From positions 7,378,001-7,442,000 of the forward strand of contig AP026073.1 in the NCBI GenBank assembly GCA_024349765.1: a DNA stretch of 64,000 bases, in the 5' to 3' direction. Position numbers and translations under genes: made by a program. Of this stretch, positions 56,445-64,000 are shown one piece after another (positions within the stretch are counted from its first letter, which is position 1; every line of letters begins with the position of its first letter). The notes under the pieces are model-generated. The model did no database searches. It worked only from the letters and a program-made list of their open reading frames with translations, and was not told the DNA's origin. This DNA comes from Streptomyces nigrescens (GTDB lineage: Bacteria > Actinomycetota > Actinomycetes > Streptomycetales > Streptomycetaceae).

Positions 56445-57194
56445 CGGCTGGTCCCCTTGCGGTTCGTTGCTGACCCACGTGCCCTGCAGCCCGGAGAAGG
56501 ACGAGCGGACGTGGATCGGGATGTTGTAACGGCGTGCGTACTCGACGCAGCGGTGCAGCAGCACCTTGGAGCCGGAGCTGGCGAGCTCCAGCATGTCCTC
56601 GAAGGAGATCCAGTCGATCTTCCGGGCCTTCTTGACGACCCGCGGGTCGGCGGTGAAGACACCGTCCACATCGGTGTAGATCTCACAGACGTCGGCGTTC
56701 AGCGCCGCGGCCAGCGCCACCGCGGTGGTGTCCGAGCCACCGCGCCCCAGCGTCGTGATGTCCTTCTTGTCCTGGGACACGCCCTGGAAGCCGGCGACGA
56801 TGGCGATGTTGCCCTCGTCGATGGAGGCCTGGATACGGCCCGGGGTGACATCGATGATCCGCGCCTTGTTGTGCACGGAATCGGTGATGACACCGGCCTG
56901 GCTACCGGTGAAGGACTGCGCCTCGTGACCGAGGTTTTTGATCGCCATCGCCAGCAGGGCCATGGAGATCCGCTCTCCGGCGGTCAGCAGCATGTCGAAC
57001 TCGCGCCCCGACGGAATCGGGGACACTTCCTGCGCGAGATCGATCAGCTCGTCCGTCGTGTCGCCCATCGCCGAAACCACCACGACAACCTGGTTGCCGT
57101 TCTTCTTGGCCTCGACGATTCGCTTGGCAACGCGCTTGATGCCCTCGGCATCCGCAACGGATGAGCCGCCGTACTTCTGCACGACAAGGCCCAC
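55923..57194 (-). CDS. ask: Aspartokinase, alpha subunit
   Basis: A 423-residue enzyme that phosphorylates aspartate in the first step of lysine/DAP, threonine and methionine synthesis. It starts [19 protein letters not shown] (KYGGSSV is the kinase signature) and has [16 protein letters not shown] for substrate binding. Two ACT domains in the C-terminal third bind lysine and threonine for concerted feedback. GTG at 57194 has GAGGAG about 6 bases before. An internal start for a beta subunit is visible. First gene of the ask-asd pair. Confidence 0.97.
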   Translation of the reverse strand: MGLVVQKYGGSSVADAEGIKRVAKRIVEAKKNGNQVVVVVSAMGDTTDELIDLAQEVSPIPSGREFDMLLTAGERISMALLAMAIKNLGHEAQSFTGSQAGVITDSVHNKARIIDVTPGRIQASIDEGNIAIVAGFQGVSQDKKDITTLGRGGSDTTAVALAAALNADVCEIYTDVDGVFTADPRVVKKARKIDWISFEDMLELASSGSKVLLHRCVEYARRYNIPIHVRSSFSGLQGTWVSNEPQGDQPMEQAIISGVAHDTSEAKVTVVGVPDKPGEAARIFRAIADSEVNIDMVVQNVSAASTGLTDISFTLPKAEGRKAVAALEKTRAAVGFDSLRYDDQIAKISLVGAGMKTNPGVTATFFEALSNADVNIELISTSEIRISVVTRADDVNEAVRAVHTAFGLDSESDEAVVYGGTGR

Positions 57195-57506
57195 GTGCGC
57201 TCCTCGCAACTGTCTCTTCGGGAGTTTCCTCCCGGACCCCCGGACATGGGGGTACTGCGGTCGGCTCAGTCTAACGAGCAAGCGGAGTCCGCCCTGCCGT
57301 TATCACATGGTGAGACGCATCCGTGAGACGGACCGTACCTGCCGTACGTCGGGAGACGCCCGGCCCACCGCGTGATCTCCCGCCGGTCGGTTCCGCGTGG
57401 CGCACCGTCGCGCCCGCTCGGCGAGCACATGCCCGCTACGGGCCGGTACACACGGAAAGGTAACCCAGGTCACAGCCGCCGGCCCGGCGGCCCGGCTCCC
57501 GCGGGC
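57195..57506. other. ask upstream region
   Basis: The 310 bases before ask must hold the ask-asd promoter, reading leftward, and the 3' end of the DUF5063 gene. A short G/C palindrome near 57,475-57,491 could be its terminator. I see no riboswitch, leader peptide or gene. Confidence 0.45.
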
Positions 57507-58184
57507 TCAGGTGCCCCGCAGCTCCCGCAGCCCCAGCGGCCCGGCGATCTCCGCCGCCATGACCTTCCCGGCCTCCTCCGCGAGCCGCTCCTCGTCACCG
57601 TCGCCGTTGATGCCGCTGTCGGTGTCCAGCCCGTCCAGCTCGTCCAGCGGCTGGTCCAGGCGTACGTGGGCGACCAGCGACTGCAGCGCCCGCAGGGCGG
57701 CCGAGGCGGTCGGGCCCCAGTTGGTCAGGTAGGAGAACTGCCACCACCACAGCGCCTCGACGATCCGCCCGGCGCGGTAGTGCGCCAGCCCGTGCCGCAG
57801 GTCGGTGATGACGTCCGCCAGATCGTCCGAGATCCGGCAGGCCACCGGCTCGCTGCGCGGCACGTACGGGTCGAAGACCTCGGAGTACACGTCCACCGGG
57901 TCGAGCAGGGCCGCGAAACGCTCCCGCAGCTCGTCCACATCGGGCTCCGGCCCGGTGTCCGGCTCGTAGCGCTCCTCGGGGACGATGTCCTCGTGCGCGC
58001 CCAGCCGGCCCCCGGTGAGCAGCAGCTGGGAGATCTCCAGGAGGAGGAAGGGCACCGCGCTGTCCGGCTCGTCCCCCTTGGCGACCTCCGTGACCGCGAC
58101 GATGAAGCTCTCGATCGAGTCGGAGATCGAAACGGCGAAGTCGTCCGGGTTCTGTCGCGCGTTGTGCAGCGTGGCATCAGACAT
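57507..58184 (-). CDS. DUF5063-type protein
   Basis: A 225-residue acidic protein of unknown function, consistently found next to recR in Streptomyces. It has a helical middle ([20 protein letters not shown]) and the motif [20 protein letters not shown] at 58184 is chosen because GGGAGGAG lies about 9 bases before it. The start lies inside the end of recR (8-base overlap), so it is translated from the same message. Confidence 0.88.
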   Translation of the reverse strand: MSDATLHNARQNPDDFAVSISDSIESFIVAVTEVAKGDEPDSAVPFLLLEISQLLLTGGRLGAHEDIVPEERYEPDTGPEPDVDELRERFAALLDPVDVYSEVFDPYVPRSEPVACRISDDLADVITDLRHGLAHYRAGRIVEALWWWQFSYLTNWGPTASAALRALQSLVAHVRLDQPLDELDGLDTDSGINGDGDEERLAEEAGKVMAAEIAGPLGLRELRGT

Positions 58185-58776
58185 CGAGAAGTCTCCTCCC
58201 TTCGAAGGCCCGCCCGAGCGTGACCTCGTCGGCATACTCCAGATCGCCTCCGACCGGCAGACCGCTCGCCAGTCGCGTCACCCTCAAACCCATGGGTTTG
58301 ATCATGCGGGCAAGATACGTGGCCGTGGCCTCGCCCTCCAGATTCGGGTCGGTGGCCAGGATCAGCTCGGTGACGGTGCCGTCCGCGAGCCTGGCCAGCA
58401 GTTCCCGTATCCGCAGGTCATCGGGGCCGACGCCCTCGATGGGGCTGATCGCGCCACCGAGGACGTGGTAGCGGCCACGGAACTCGCGGGTCCGCTCGAT
58501 CGCCACGACGTCCTTGGGCTCCTCCACGACACAGATGACCGCCGGGTCACGCCGCGGGTCCAGGCAGACCCGGCACTGCTCCTCCTGCGCCACGTTGCCG
58601 CAGACGCTGCAGAACCGGACCTTCGCCTTGACCTCCATCAGCGCGTTCGCGAGCCGGCGGACATCGGTCGGCTCGGCCTGAAGGATGTGGAAGGCGATCC
58701 GCTGCGCGCTCTTGGGACCGACGCCGGGCAGCCTGCCCAACTCGTCGATCAGGTCCTGGACCACGCCTTCATACAC
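58177..58776 (-). CDS. recR: Recombination mediator RecR
   Basis: A 199-residue protein that acts with RecF and RecO to load RecA at gaps. It has the helix-hairpin-helix [15 protein letters not shown], the four-cysteine zinc finger CSVCGN ... CRVC, a Toprim domain ([14 protein letters not shown]) and the C-terminal [15 protein letters not shown]. Length is standard. It lies between ybaB and the DUF5063 gene in the widespread dnaX-ybaB-recR order. Confidence 0.97.
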   Translation of the reverse strand: MYEGVVQDLIDELGRLPGVGPKSAQRIAFHILQAEPTDVRRLANALMEVKAKVRFCSVCGNVAQEEQCRVCLDPRRDPAVICVVEEPKDVVAIERTREFRGRYHVLGGAISPIEGVGPDDLRIRELLARLADGTVTELILATDPNLEGEATATYLARMIKPMGLRVTRLASGLPVGGDLEYADEVTLGRAFEGRRLLDV

Positions 58777-58851
58777 GGAACGTCTTCTCTCTCTTCTGCC
58801 GTGCTGCGTACGCTAGTTGGCTACTCCTCAGAAAGGGAGACCGGGGATTCC

Positions 58852-59202
58852 TCAGAAAGTGAGGCCGGGAATGCCGCCGCCACCCAGACCCTGGGCGAGC
58901 GGACCGAGCTTCTGCTGCTGGAGCTGCTGGGCCTTGGCGTTGGCGTCGCGGACCGCCGCCAGCACGAGGTCGGCGATCGTCTCGGCCGTCTCCTCCGCGG
59001 AGTCGGTGTCGACCGCCTTGGGGTCGATGACCAGGCCCTTGAGCTCACCGGAGCCGGTCACCGTCGCCTTGACCAGGCCGCCGCCCGAGGAACCCTCCAC
59101 GGGCGTCTCCGCCAGCTCCTGCTGGGCGGCCGCAAGATCCTGCTGCATCTTCTGGGCCTGCTGGAGCAGCTGCTGCATATTGGGCTGACCACCGGGGATC
59201 AC
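58852..59202 (-). CDS. YbaB/EbfC nucleoid-associated protein
   Basis: A 116-residue DNA-binding protein that forms tweezer-like dimers. It starts [20 protein letters not shown], has [19 protein letters not shown] as the conserved core and ends [13 protein letters not shown] at 59202 is chosen because AGGAG lies 8 bases before it. It precedes recR by 75 bases, in the dnaX-ybaB-recR order. Confidence 0.95.
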   Translation of the reverse strand: MIPGGQPNMQQLLQQAQKMQQDLAAAQQELAETPVEGSSGGGLVKATVTGSGELKGLVIDPKAVDTDSAEETAETIADLVLAAVRDANAKAQQLQQQKLGPLAQGLGGGGIPGLTF

Positions 59203-59479
59203 GACGTGACTCCTGCCATACGACAACGATTGTGCGGTAGCCCGAGCCTACGTGTTTCGACGCCCCGGCGCCCTACGCCGCAGGAAGGAACACAGGTGTA
59301 CGTCCGGTGTACGCCCGCCGGTCCGGCCACGCACCGTCACCGCCCCCTACGCACCGCTCTTCCTGCGGTGCCTCCTGCCGTTTCCCCCGCCGTCCTCCGG
59401 CCCTTCTCCGGCCCACGCGTCGCCGGCCCCCTCGTGATGGAACTGCTCGTCGGTGAACCAGTCGTGGGTCGTCGGTGAC

Positions 59480-62020
59480 CTACTCGTTGGTGAACTCCTC
59501 GATCACCGTCGCACCCAGCTCGCGGACGATGAGGTCGTGCCCGCTCAGCGCGGAGTCGACGAGGTCGGGGTCGTCCTCGGCCGGCATGTCGTACTCGATC
59601 GACATCGGCGGGGGCTCGGGGGTGTACGAGGGCTCCACGGCGGGTGCGCCCGAGGCGCCGCCCGCGGACGCGGACGGGGCCACCGCCTCCCGCGCCATCC
59701 GGGCGCCCTGACCGCCGCCGCCGGCGCTCCCACCGGCACCGCCGGCCGTGCCGCCGCTCTGGCCGTACGTCCCGCCGGACGACGCCGGCGCCGCCGGGCC
59801 GCCCTGGGAGGACGGTGCCTGGGGTGCGGACGGCTGCGCCGGCGCCCCGCCGAAGCCGCCGCCCCCGCTACGGGGCGCGCCGCCGGCCGGCGGATTGGCG
59901 CCGCCGGACGGGTCGACGATCGCCTCGACCCGCCACTGCACCTGGAACCGCTCGGCCAGGACGTCCTTCAGCACGTCCTCACTGCCGCCGTTGGCGAAGC
60001 TGTCGCGGGCGCCGGCGTTGGGGAAGCCGATCTGCAGGGTCGTGCCGTCGAAGCCGGAGACCTGGGCGTTCTGGCTCAGCAGGATCCAGGTGAAGCGCCG
60101 GCGGTCCTTCACCGCCTCCAGGATGTCCGGCCACATCTGGCGCACCTGGGCGGCACCCTGCGCCGCTCCCGGAGCCGGTCCCCCGGCCTGCGGTCCGGGC
60201 CCGGACGCCCCACCGGGCGCGCCACCGGCCGGGCCGCTCGCGGCCGGCGGCCCCGCGGGCGTCCTGCCGCCCTGCGGCGCCGGCACCTGGCCGCCGCCCT
60301 GCCCCGGCGCCACGGCCGTCGGCCAGCCCCCGGGCTGCCGCGCCGCACCACCGGTGCCACTGCCACCGGCTGCTCCGCTGCCGTTGCCCGCGCCACTGCC
60401 GCCCGCCGCGCCGCCGGGCGCCTCGCCAGCGGAGGCGGCACCACCGGGACCGGCGCCGGCAGCCGTGCCCGCACCGCCCCGGCCCGTCCCGCCGGGCCAC
60501 GCCCCGGGCCGCGCCGGACCGCCCTCACGGCCACCGGCCGGCCCACCGGCCGGCGGGGCCACGCCCTCGCCGCCCTGCACGCCACCCGCAGCCGGGGCGA
60601 CCGGCGCCGGGGGCGCGGCAGCAGGAGCCGAGGGAGCGGCGGGCGCCCCCGTGCCCCGTACCGCGGCACGCGCGGCAGCCGGCCCCGACGGGCCGCCGGG
60701 CGCCGGCATCGGCGGATGCGCCTCCGGACCCGGTACGTACCCGGCCGCGGGCCCGCCACCGGACGCCACGACGGGCGCCGGCTCACCCCCGGGGCCCGCA
60801 CCGGGGCCACCGGGCACGCCACCGGGGCCGCCCGCGCCCGCTCCGCCCAGCAGCGCCGCGCCCGCGCCCCGCTCCAGACGGTCCAGACGCGCCTGCACCG
60901 ACCGCTCGTCGTCGTACGCCGCGGGCAGCAGCACCCGCGCACAGATCAGCTCCAGCTGGAGCCGCGGCGAGGTCGCGCCCCGCATCTCCGTCAGCCCCGT
61001 GTTGACCAGGTCGGCGGCGCGGCTCAGCTCCGCCGCCCCGAACACCGAGGCCTGCGCCGTCATCCGCTCCACGACGTCCGCGGGGGCGTCGATCAGCCCC
61101 TTCTCCCCCGCGTCCGGCACCGCCGCGAGGATCACCAGGTCCCGCAGCCGCTCCAGCAGATCGGCCACGAACCGCCGGGGGTCGTTCCCGCCCTCGATGA
61201 CCCGGTCCACGACCTCGAACGCCGCCGCCCCGTCCCCGGCGGCGAACGCCTCCACGATGGAATCCAGCAGCGAGCCGTCGGTGTACCCGAGCAGGGCCGT
61301 GGCCATGGCATAGGTCACACCGTCGGCGCCCGCCCCGGCGAGCAGCTGGTCCATCACCGACATCGAGTCGCGCACGGACCCGGCACCGGCCCGTACGACC
61401 AGCGGCAGCACGCCGTCCTCGACCGGGATGTCCTCCTGCCCGCAGACCTGTCCCAGGTACTCGCGCAGCGTGCCCGGCGGCACCAGCCGGAACGGATAGT
61501 GATGGGTCCGCGACCGGATCGTCCCGATGACCTTCTCGGGCTCGGTCGTGGCGAAGATGAACTTCAGGTGCTCCGGCGGCTCCTCGACCACCTTGAGCAG
61601 CGCGTTGAAGCCCGCCGACGTGACCATGTGGGCCTCGTCGATGATGTAGATCTTGTACCGGCTGCTGGCCGGCCCGAAGAACGCCTTCTCCCGCAGCTCA
61701 CGCGCGTCGTCGACACCACCATGGGACGCCGCGTCGATCTCGATCACATCGATCGAGCCCCGCCCGTTCCTGGCCAGGTCCACGCACGACTGGCACGTCC
61801 CGCAGGGCGTCGGAGTGGGACCTTCCTCACAGTTGAGGCACCGGGCCAGGATCCGCGCGCTGGTCGTCTTGCCGCAGCCGCGCGGACCGCTGAACAGATA
61901 CGCGTGGTTGACGCGGTTGTTCCGCAGCGCCTGCTGCAGCGGATCGGTCACGTGCTCTTGCCCGATGACCTCGGCGAAGGTCTCGGGGCGGTAGCGGCGG
62001 TACAGCGCAAGGGACGACAC
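59480..62020 (-). CDS. dnaX: DNA polymerase III subunit gamma/tau
   Basis: An 846-residue clamp-loader ATPase. Walker A is GPRGCGKTTSAR, the zinc finger is CLNCEEGPTPTPCGTCQSC, Walker B is YIIDEAHM, and the sensor 1 region is FIFATTEPEKV. The first ~380 residues are the AAA+ part. Then comes a long Gly/Pro/Ala-rich linker (about 400-690) and a short C-terminal domain (RRFTWILLSQNAQV). I see no slippery A-run for a frameshift to gamma. GTG at 62020 starts MSSLALYRRYRPETF. The SRP RNA is about 95 bases upstream on the same strand. Confidence 0.96.
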   Translation of the reverse strand: MSSLALYRRYRPETFAEVIGQEHVTDPLQQALRNNRVNHAYLFSGPRGCGKTTSARILARCLNCEEGPTPTPCGTCQSCVDLARNGRGSIDVIEIDAASHGGVDDARELREKAFFGPASSRYKIYIIDEAHMVTSAGFNALLKVVEEPPEHLKFIFATTEPEKVIGTIRSRTHHYPFRLVPPGTLREYLGQVCGQEDIPVEDGVLPLVVRAGAGSVRDSMSVMDQLLAGAGADGVTYAMATALLGYTDGSLLDSIVEAFAAGDGAAAFEVVDRVIEGGNDPRRFVADLLERLRDLVILAAVPDAGEKGLIDAPADVVERMTAQASVFGAAELSRAADLVNTGLTEMRGATSPRLQLELICARVLLPAAYDDERSVQARLDRLERGAGAALLGGAGAGGPGGVPGGPGAGPGGEPAPVVASGGGPAAGYVPGPEAHPPMPAPGGPSGPAAARAAVRGTGAPAAPSAPAAAPPAPVAPAAGGVQGGEGVAPPAGGPAGGREGGPARPGAWPGGTGRGGAGTAAGAGPGGAASAGEAPGGAAGGSGAGNGSGAAGGSGTGGAARQPGGWPTAVAPGQGGGQVPAPQGGRTPAGPPAASGPAGGAPGGASGPGPQAGGPAPGAAQGAAQVRQMWPDILEAVKDRRRFTWILLSQNAQVSGFDGTTLQIGFPNAGARDSFANGGSEDVLKDVLAERFQVQWRVEAIVDPSGGANPPAGGAPRSGGGGFGGAPAQPSAPQAPSSQGGPAAPASSGGTYGQSGGTAGGAGGSAGGGGQGARMAREAVAPSASAGGASGAPAVEPSYTPEPPPMSIEYDMPAEDDPDLVDSALSGHDLIVRELGATVIEEFTNE

Positions 62021-62116
62021 GCTTACGACGATATCGGGCCCCACCGACAATCGACCGGCCCCGATCGCCCTCCCCCGACCGACCTGCCCCGCAAGCGCAG
62101 GCGCCCCCGAACGCAA

Positions 62117-62208
62117 GCGCCCCTCACGCACCCGCCAGAGCCGACCTACCCTTGCTGCCTTCCGGCCCTGGGGGAGTTCAGTCAGATAGCGCCACGTGAG
62201 GGGCTGCG
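62117..62208 (-). ncRNA. ffs: Signal recognition particle RNA (small bacterial type)
   Basis: On the minus strand the conserved SRP tip reads ccagggccggaaggcagcaa. The ends pair: gcagcccctcacg near 62208 with cgtgaggggcgc near 62117. This fits a 4.5S-type hairpin of about 92 bases. It binds Ffh for cotranslational membrane targeting. The position upstream of dnaX is common in actinobacteria. Exact ends are estimated. Confidence 0.9.
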
Positions 62209-62339
62209 ACCCACCCTAGCGGATCCCACCCCCAACCCACGAACCCGTCCCCCACCCCGACCCTCATCCACCCCCCTCCCGGACCTCGCCCCCGGATCAT
62301 GTTCGCGAGCACTCCCCAACGTCTTGTATTGTTTGCGGC

Positions 62340-62424
62340 GGAGGATTCGCCTAGTGGCCTAGGGCGCACGCTTGGAAAGCGTGTTGGGGGCAACCCCTCA
62401 CGAGTTCGAATCTCGTATCCTCCG
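62340..62424 (+). tRNA. tRNA-Ser (anticodon GGA)
   Basis: The acceptor arms ggaggat (62340-62346) and atcctcc (62417-62423) pair. The anticodon stem cacgc/gcgtg encloses ttggaaa, giving GGA for serine. A long variable arm (ttgggggcaacccctca) is as expected for tRNA-Ser. The T-arm gagttcgaatctc is canonical. CCA is not encoded. Confidence 0.95.
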
Positions 62425-62448
62425 CACTCGCCCATCAGGGCAGATGAG

Positions 62449-62476
62449 GGCCCCGACCGGTTCGCCGGTCGGGGCC
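62449..62476 (+). terminator. Terminator after tRNA-Ser
   Basis: A perfect 12-bp inverted repeat, ggccccgaccgg (62449-62460) and ccggtcggggcc (62465-62476), with a TTCG tetraloop begins 25 bases after the tRNA. Confidence 0.85.
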
Positions 62477-62662
62477 TTCGTCGTTCTCCGTCCCAGTCTT
62501 CGTCTCGGTTTTCGTCCCGGTCGGTCCCGGGAGACGCCCCGGCAGCCTCAGGAGACGCCCGGGTCGGGCTCCCGGAGTCCTGCTTCTTCGTGTGGGGGTC
62601 GACGGCGTACGGGAGGGGAGCCGGTCGAGCGGTGGGTACCGGCCGTAGGCCAGTGGGTCGGT

Positions 62663-63106
62663 TCAGTCGCCGGAGTAGCCCCAGAAGTAGATCTCCTGCG
62701 GTTCGCCCTCATCGTCGTGGAGCACGGCGCACCGGCCGTACCAACGCCAGTAGTCGAATTCCTCGAAGCGCGGCACGTGGGCCCGCGTGAGCCTCCGCGT
62801 GCCCAGGACGCGCAGCGCCTCCTCCTCGGTCACCTGCTTCAGGGTGCCGTAGTCGGGCTCCTCATCCGGCCCGATGATCCGGAAGATGTCGAGGATCGAG
62901 TGCGTCCCGTCGTGCTGGACGAGTTCGTGCTCCCACAGCTCGTCCATGGTCTTCGGCCACGGCAGCCGCTCCTCCTCCGGCCACCAGTCGGCACCGGGAC
63001 CCCAGTAGTACTCCCGCTTCTCGAAGACCGTCCGCCGCAGCCCCTCGAATGCCCCGACGAGATCCTCCTGATACGGCACGGAATAGTTCCACTCCGACGC
63101 GCCCAT
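62663..63106 (-). CDS. Uncharacterised Streptomyces protein
   Basis: A 147-residue acidic protein starting MGASEWNYSVPYQEDL and containing HDGTHSILDIFRIIGPDEEPDYGTLK, of which I quote parts, and the ending EIYFWGYSGD. It is rich in Trp, Tyr and Glu. I recall this as a family of Streptomyces hypothetical proteins; function is unknown, perhaps immunity-like. GGAGAGGGA about 5 bases before ATG at 63106 supports the start. Confidence 0.8.
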   Translation of the reverse strand: MGASEWNYSVPYQEDLVGAFEGLRRTVFEKREYYWGPGADWWPEEERLPWPKTMDELWEHELVQHDGTHSILDIFRIIGPDEEPDYGTLKQVTEEEALRVLGTRRLTRAHVPRFEEFDYWRWYGRCAVLHDDEGEPQEIYFWGYSGD

Positions 63107-63353
63107 GCGGTCCCTCTCCATCCAGCCCTTCAGAACGGCCGGACGCTCACAGCGGCCACTGACACCCGGGCGTGAACGCGGGCACCAGGTGGAGACGGTC
63201 CGGCCCGGTGCCAGGCCGTCTCGGTTTCCGTCTCGGTTTCCGTCTCGTTCGGCTGCGTTCACCGCCGTAGAGGCGGGGCCATCGGCCCTCGGCCGCCCGT
63301 GAATGCAGGTGAGCGGCCGTGGGCGCACCCCTCACCCCGGCAGACGCGCACGG

Positions 63354-64000
63354 TCACCGGCACTTGTGGTGGCGGCACTTGGGGCTCGTTGTCGGTGCGT
63401 ACGGCGTGGGGGTGGGAGCGGTGGTCGCTCGCTTGCCGTGCTTGCCGGTTCTGTCGGGCGTGCCGGTCTTTCCGCCCTTCTTGGCGGGGGTGGTGGTCGG
63501 GGAGGGCGTGGGGACGCCCGGCTCGTCGGTGCCGTGGCCGAGGGGGGCGGGGGTGGGGAAGGGGGTGTCGGGGAGGCCGGCGAGGGCGTCGCTCATGTAC
63601 CGGGTCCAGATCTCGGTGGGGATGTCGCCGCCGAACACCTTTTGCAGGCCGCCGACGCCCACCAGGGACTGGAGCTGGGGATGGGCCGCGTCCTCGCGGA
63701 AGAGGACCACGGAGGTGGCCAGTTGGCGGGTGTAGCCGACGAACCAGGCCGAGTGGTAGTCGTCGGTGGTACCGGTCTTGCCCGCGGCCGTCCTGCCCAG
63801 GGCCCTGGCCTTGGTGCCGGTGCCCCGGGCTATGACGCCCCGGAGGACGTCGGTCACGTTGTCGGCGACGGCCGGCGGCAGCGCCCTTACGGGGGCGGGT
63901 GCGGTGAAGCCGGGGAGTGCGGAGCCGTTGTGGGTCACCTTGGTCACCGAGTAGGGGGTGGCCCGCATACCGGAGGCGGCGAAGGTCGAGTAGGCGCCCG
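63354..64000 (-). CDS. Penicillin-binding protein, 3' part only
   Basis: The C-terminal part of a penicillin-binding transpeptidase, read leftward and open to the window end, so the start is outside. The KTGTTD motif, YHSAWFVGYT and the GDIPTEIWTRYM segment are those of class A PBPs. The C-terminal ~55 residues are a Pro/Thr/Lys-rich tail ending in HHKCR. The family crosslinks peptidoglycan at the outer membrane face. The S*xxK and SxN motifs are beyond the window. Confidence 0.88.
   Translation of the reverse strand, partial: GAYSTFAASGMRATPYSVTKVTHNGSALPGFTAPAPVRALPPAVADNVTDVLRGVIARGTGTKARALGRTAAGKTGTTDDYHSAWFVGYTRQLATSVVLFREDAAHPQLQSLVGVGGLQKVFGGDIPTEIWTRYMSDALAGLPDTPFPTPAPLGHGTDEPGVPTPSPTTTPAKKGGKTGTPDRTGKHGKRATTAPTPTPYAPTTSPKCRHHKCR

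Noticed and set aside
59748-61313. Long rightward 521-residue Pro/Ala-rich frame over dnaX
   Set aside because: It is the antisense of the Gly/Ala/Pro linker of dnaX, whose high GC keeps all frames open.
62178-62435. Leftward 85-residue frame across the tRNA-Ser gene containing GGYEIRTREGLPPTRF
   Set aside because: This is the well-known artefact produced by translating the antisense of a tRNA-Ser gene, and it also overlaps the SRP RNA.

Overview
The window is high-GC actinobacterial chromosome, almost certainly Streptomyces or a close relative. The evidence is the very GC-rich third codon positions, GTG starts, one rare TTA codon, a WblA-type regulator, paired ArsA/Get3-like ATPases, a Crp almost identical to my memory of S. 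coelicolor Crp, an Actinobacteria-type MarP serine protease, and an ask-asd-sigma factor order. The gene order resembles, from memory, the S. coelicolor SCO3557-SCO3620 neighbourhood. That comparison is recollection, not a search.

Left conserved block (about 1-28,980). It starts with the first codons of a leftward gene and a HAD-IB phosphatase, then a degenerate Fic-like protein facing a CooC-like P-loop ATPase. Next come a SulP transporter fused to a beta-carbonic anhydrase, acetyl-CoA synthetase, a NhaA antiporter, a holin-superfamily membrane protein and an alpha/beta hydrolase. The leftward genes marP, CoA-type NUDIX and nth follow, diverging from crp. After a nucleotidyltransferase come NUDIX-MBL and DUF4177-RidA leftward pairs, the arsA1-arsA2 operon, wblA, a class A penicillin-binding protein, a YqeY protein, a metallophosphoesterase and a Pr6Pr-like membrane protein. 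The block ends at a tRNA-Pro(CGG).

Accessory zone (about 28,980-53,000). Just after the tRNA terminator lie frameshifted remnants of an XRE regulator and a LacI-family regulator. Then come a secreted, LAHTG-anchored protein with a PD-(D/E)XK-like motif and a TTA codon, and a 1407-residue membrane STAND NTPase with 14 WD40 repeats. A GntR regulator with a glycosyltransferase, an Ala-rich protein, an amidohydrolase diverging from a DoxX protein, and a TetR-P450 pair behind a perfect palindrome follow. The rest is a lipoprotein with a 10-bp repeat array upstream, a methyltransferase diverging from an S9 peptidase, a His-rich CDF transporter and SURF1.

Right conserved block (about 51,800-64,000). 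A leftward SigE-type sigma factor is translationally coupled to a membrane protein with collagen-like repeats. Then come asd-ask (ask has an internal start for the beta subunit), DUF5063-recR, ybaB, dnaX, the SRP RNA, a rightward tRNA-Ser(GGA), a small uncharacterised gene and the 3' part of a second penicillin-binding protein cut by the window end.

The coherent parts are lysine/DAP-pathway amino acid synthesis (ask-asd), replication and repair (recR-ybaB-dnaX, nth), envelope synthesis (PBPs, MarP), developmental control (WblA, Crp), and central carbon/pH physiology (SulP-CA, Acs, NhaA). The best leads for something undescribed are the anchored nuclease-like surface protein, the membrane STAND-WD40 protein, the sigma-coupled collagen-like membrane protein and the 10-bp repeat array.
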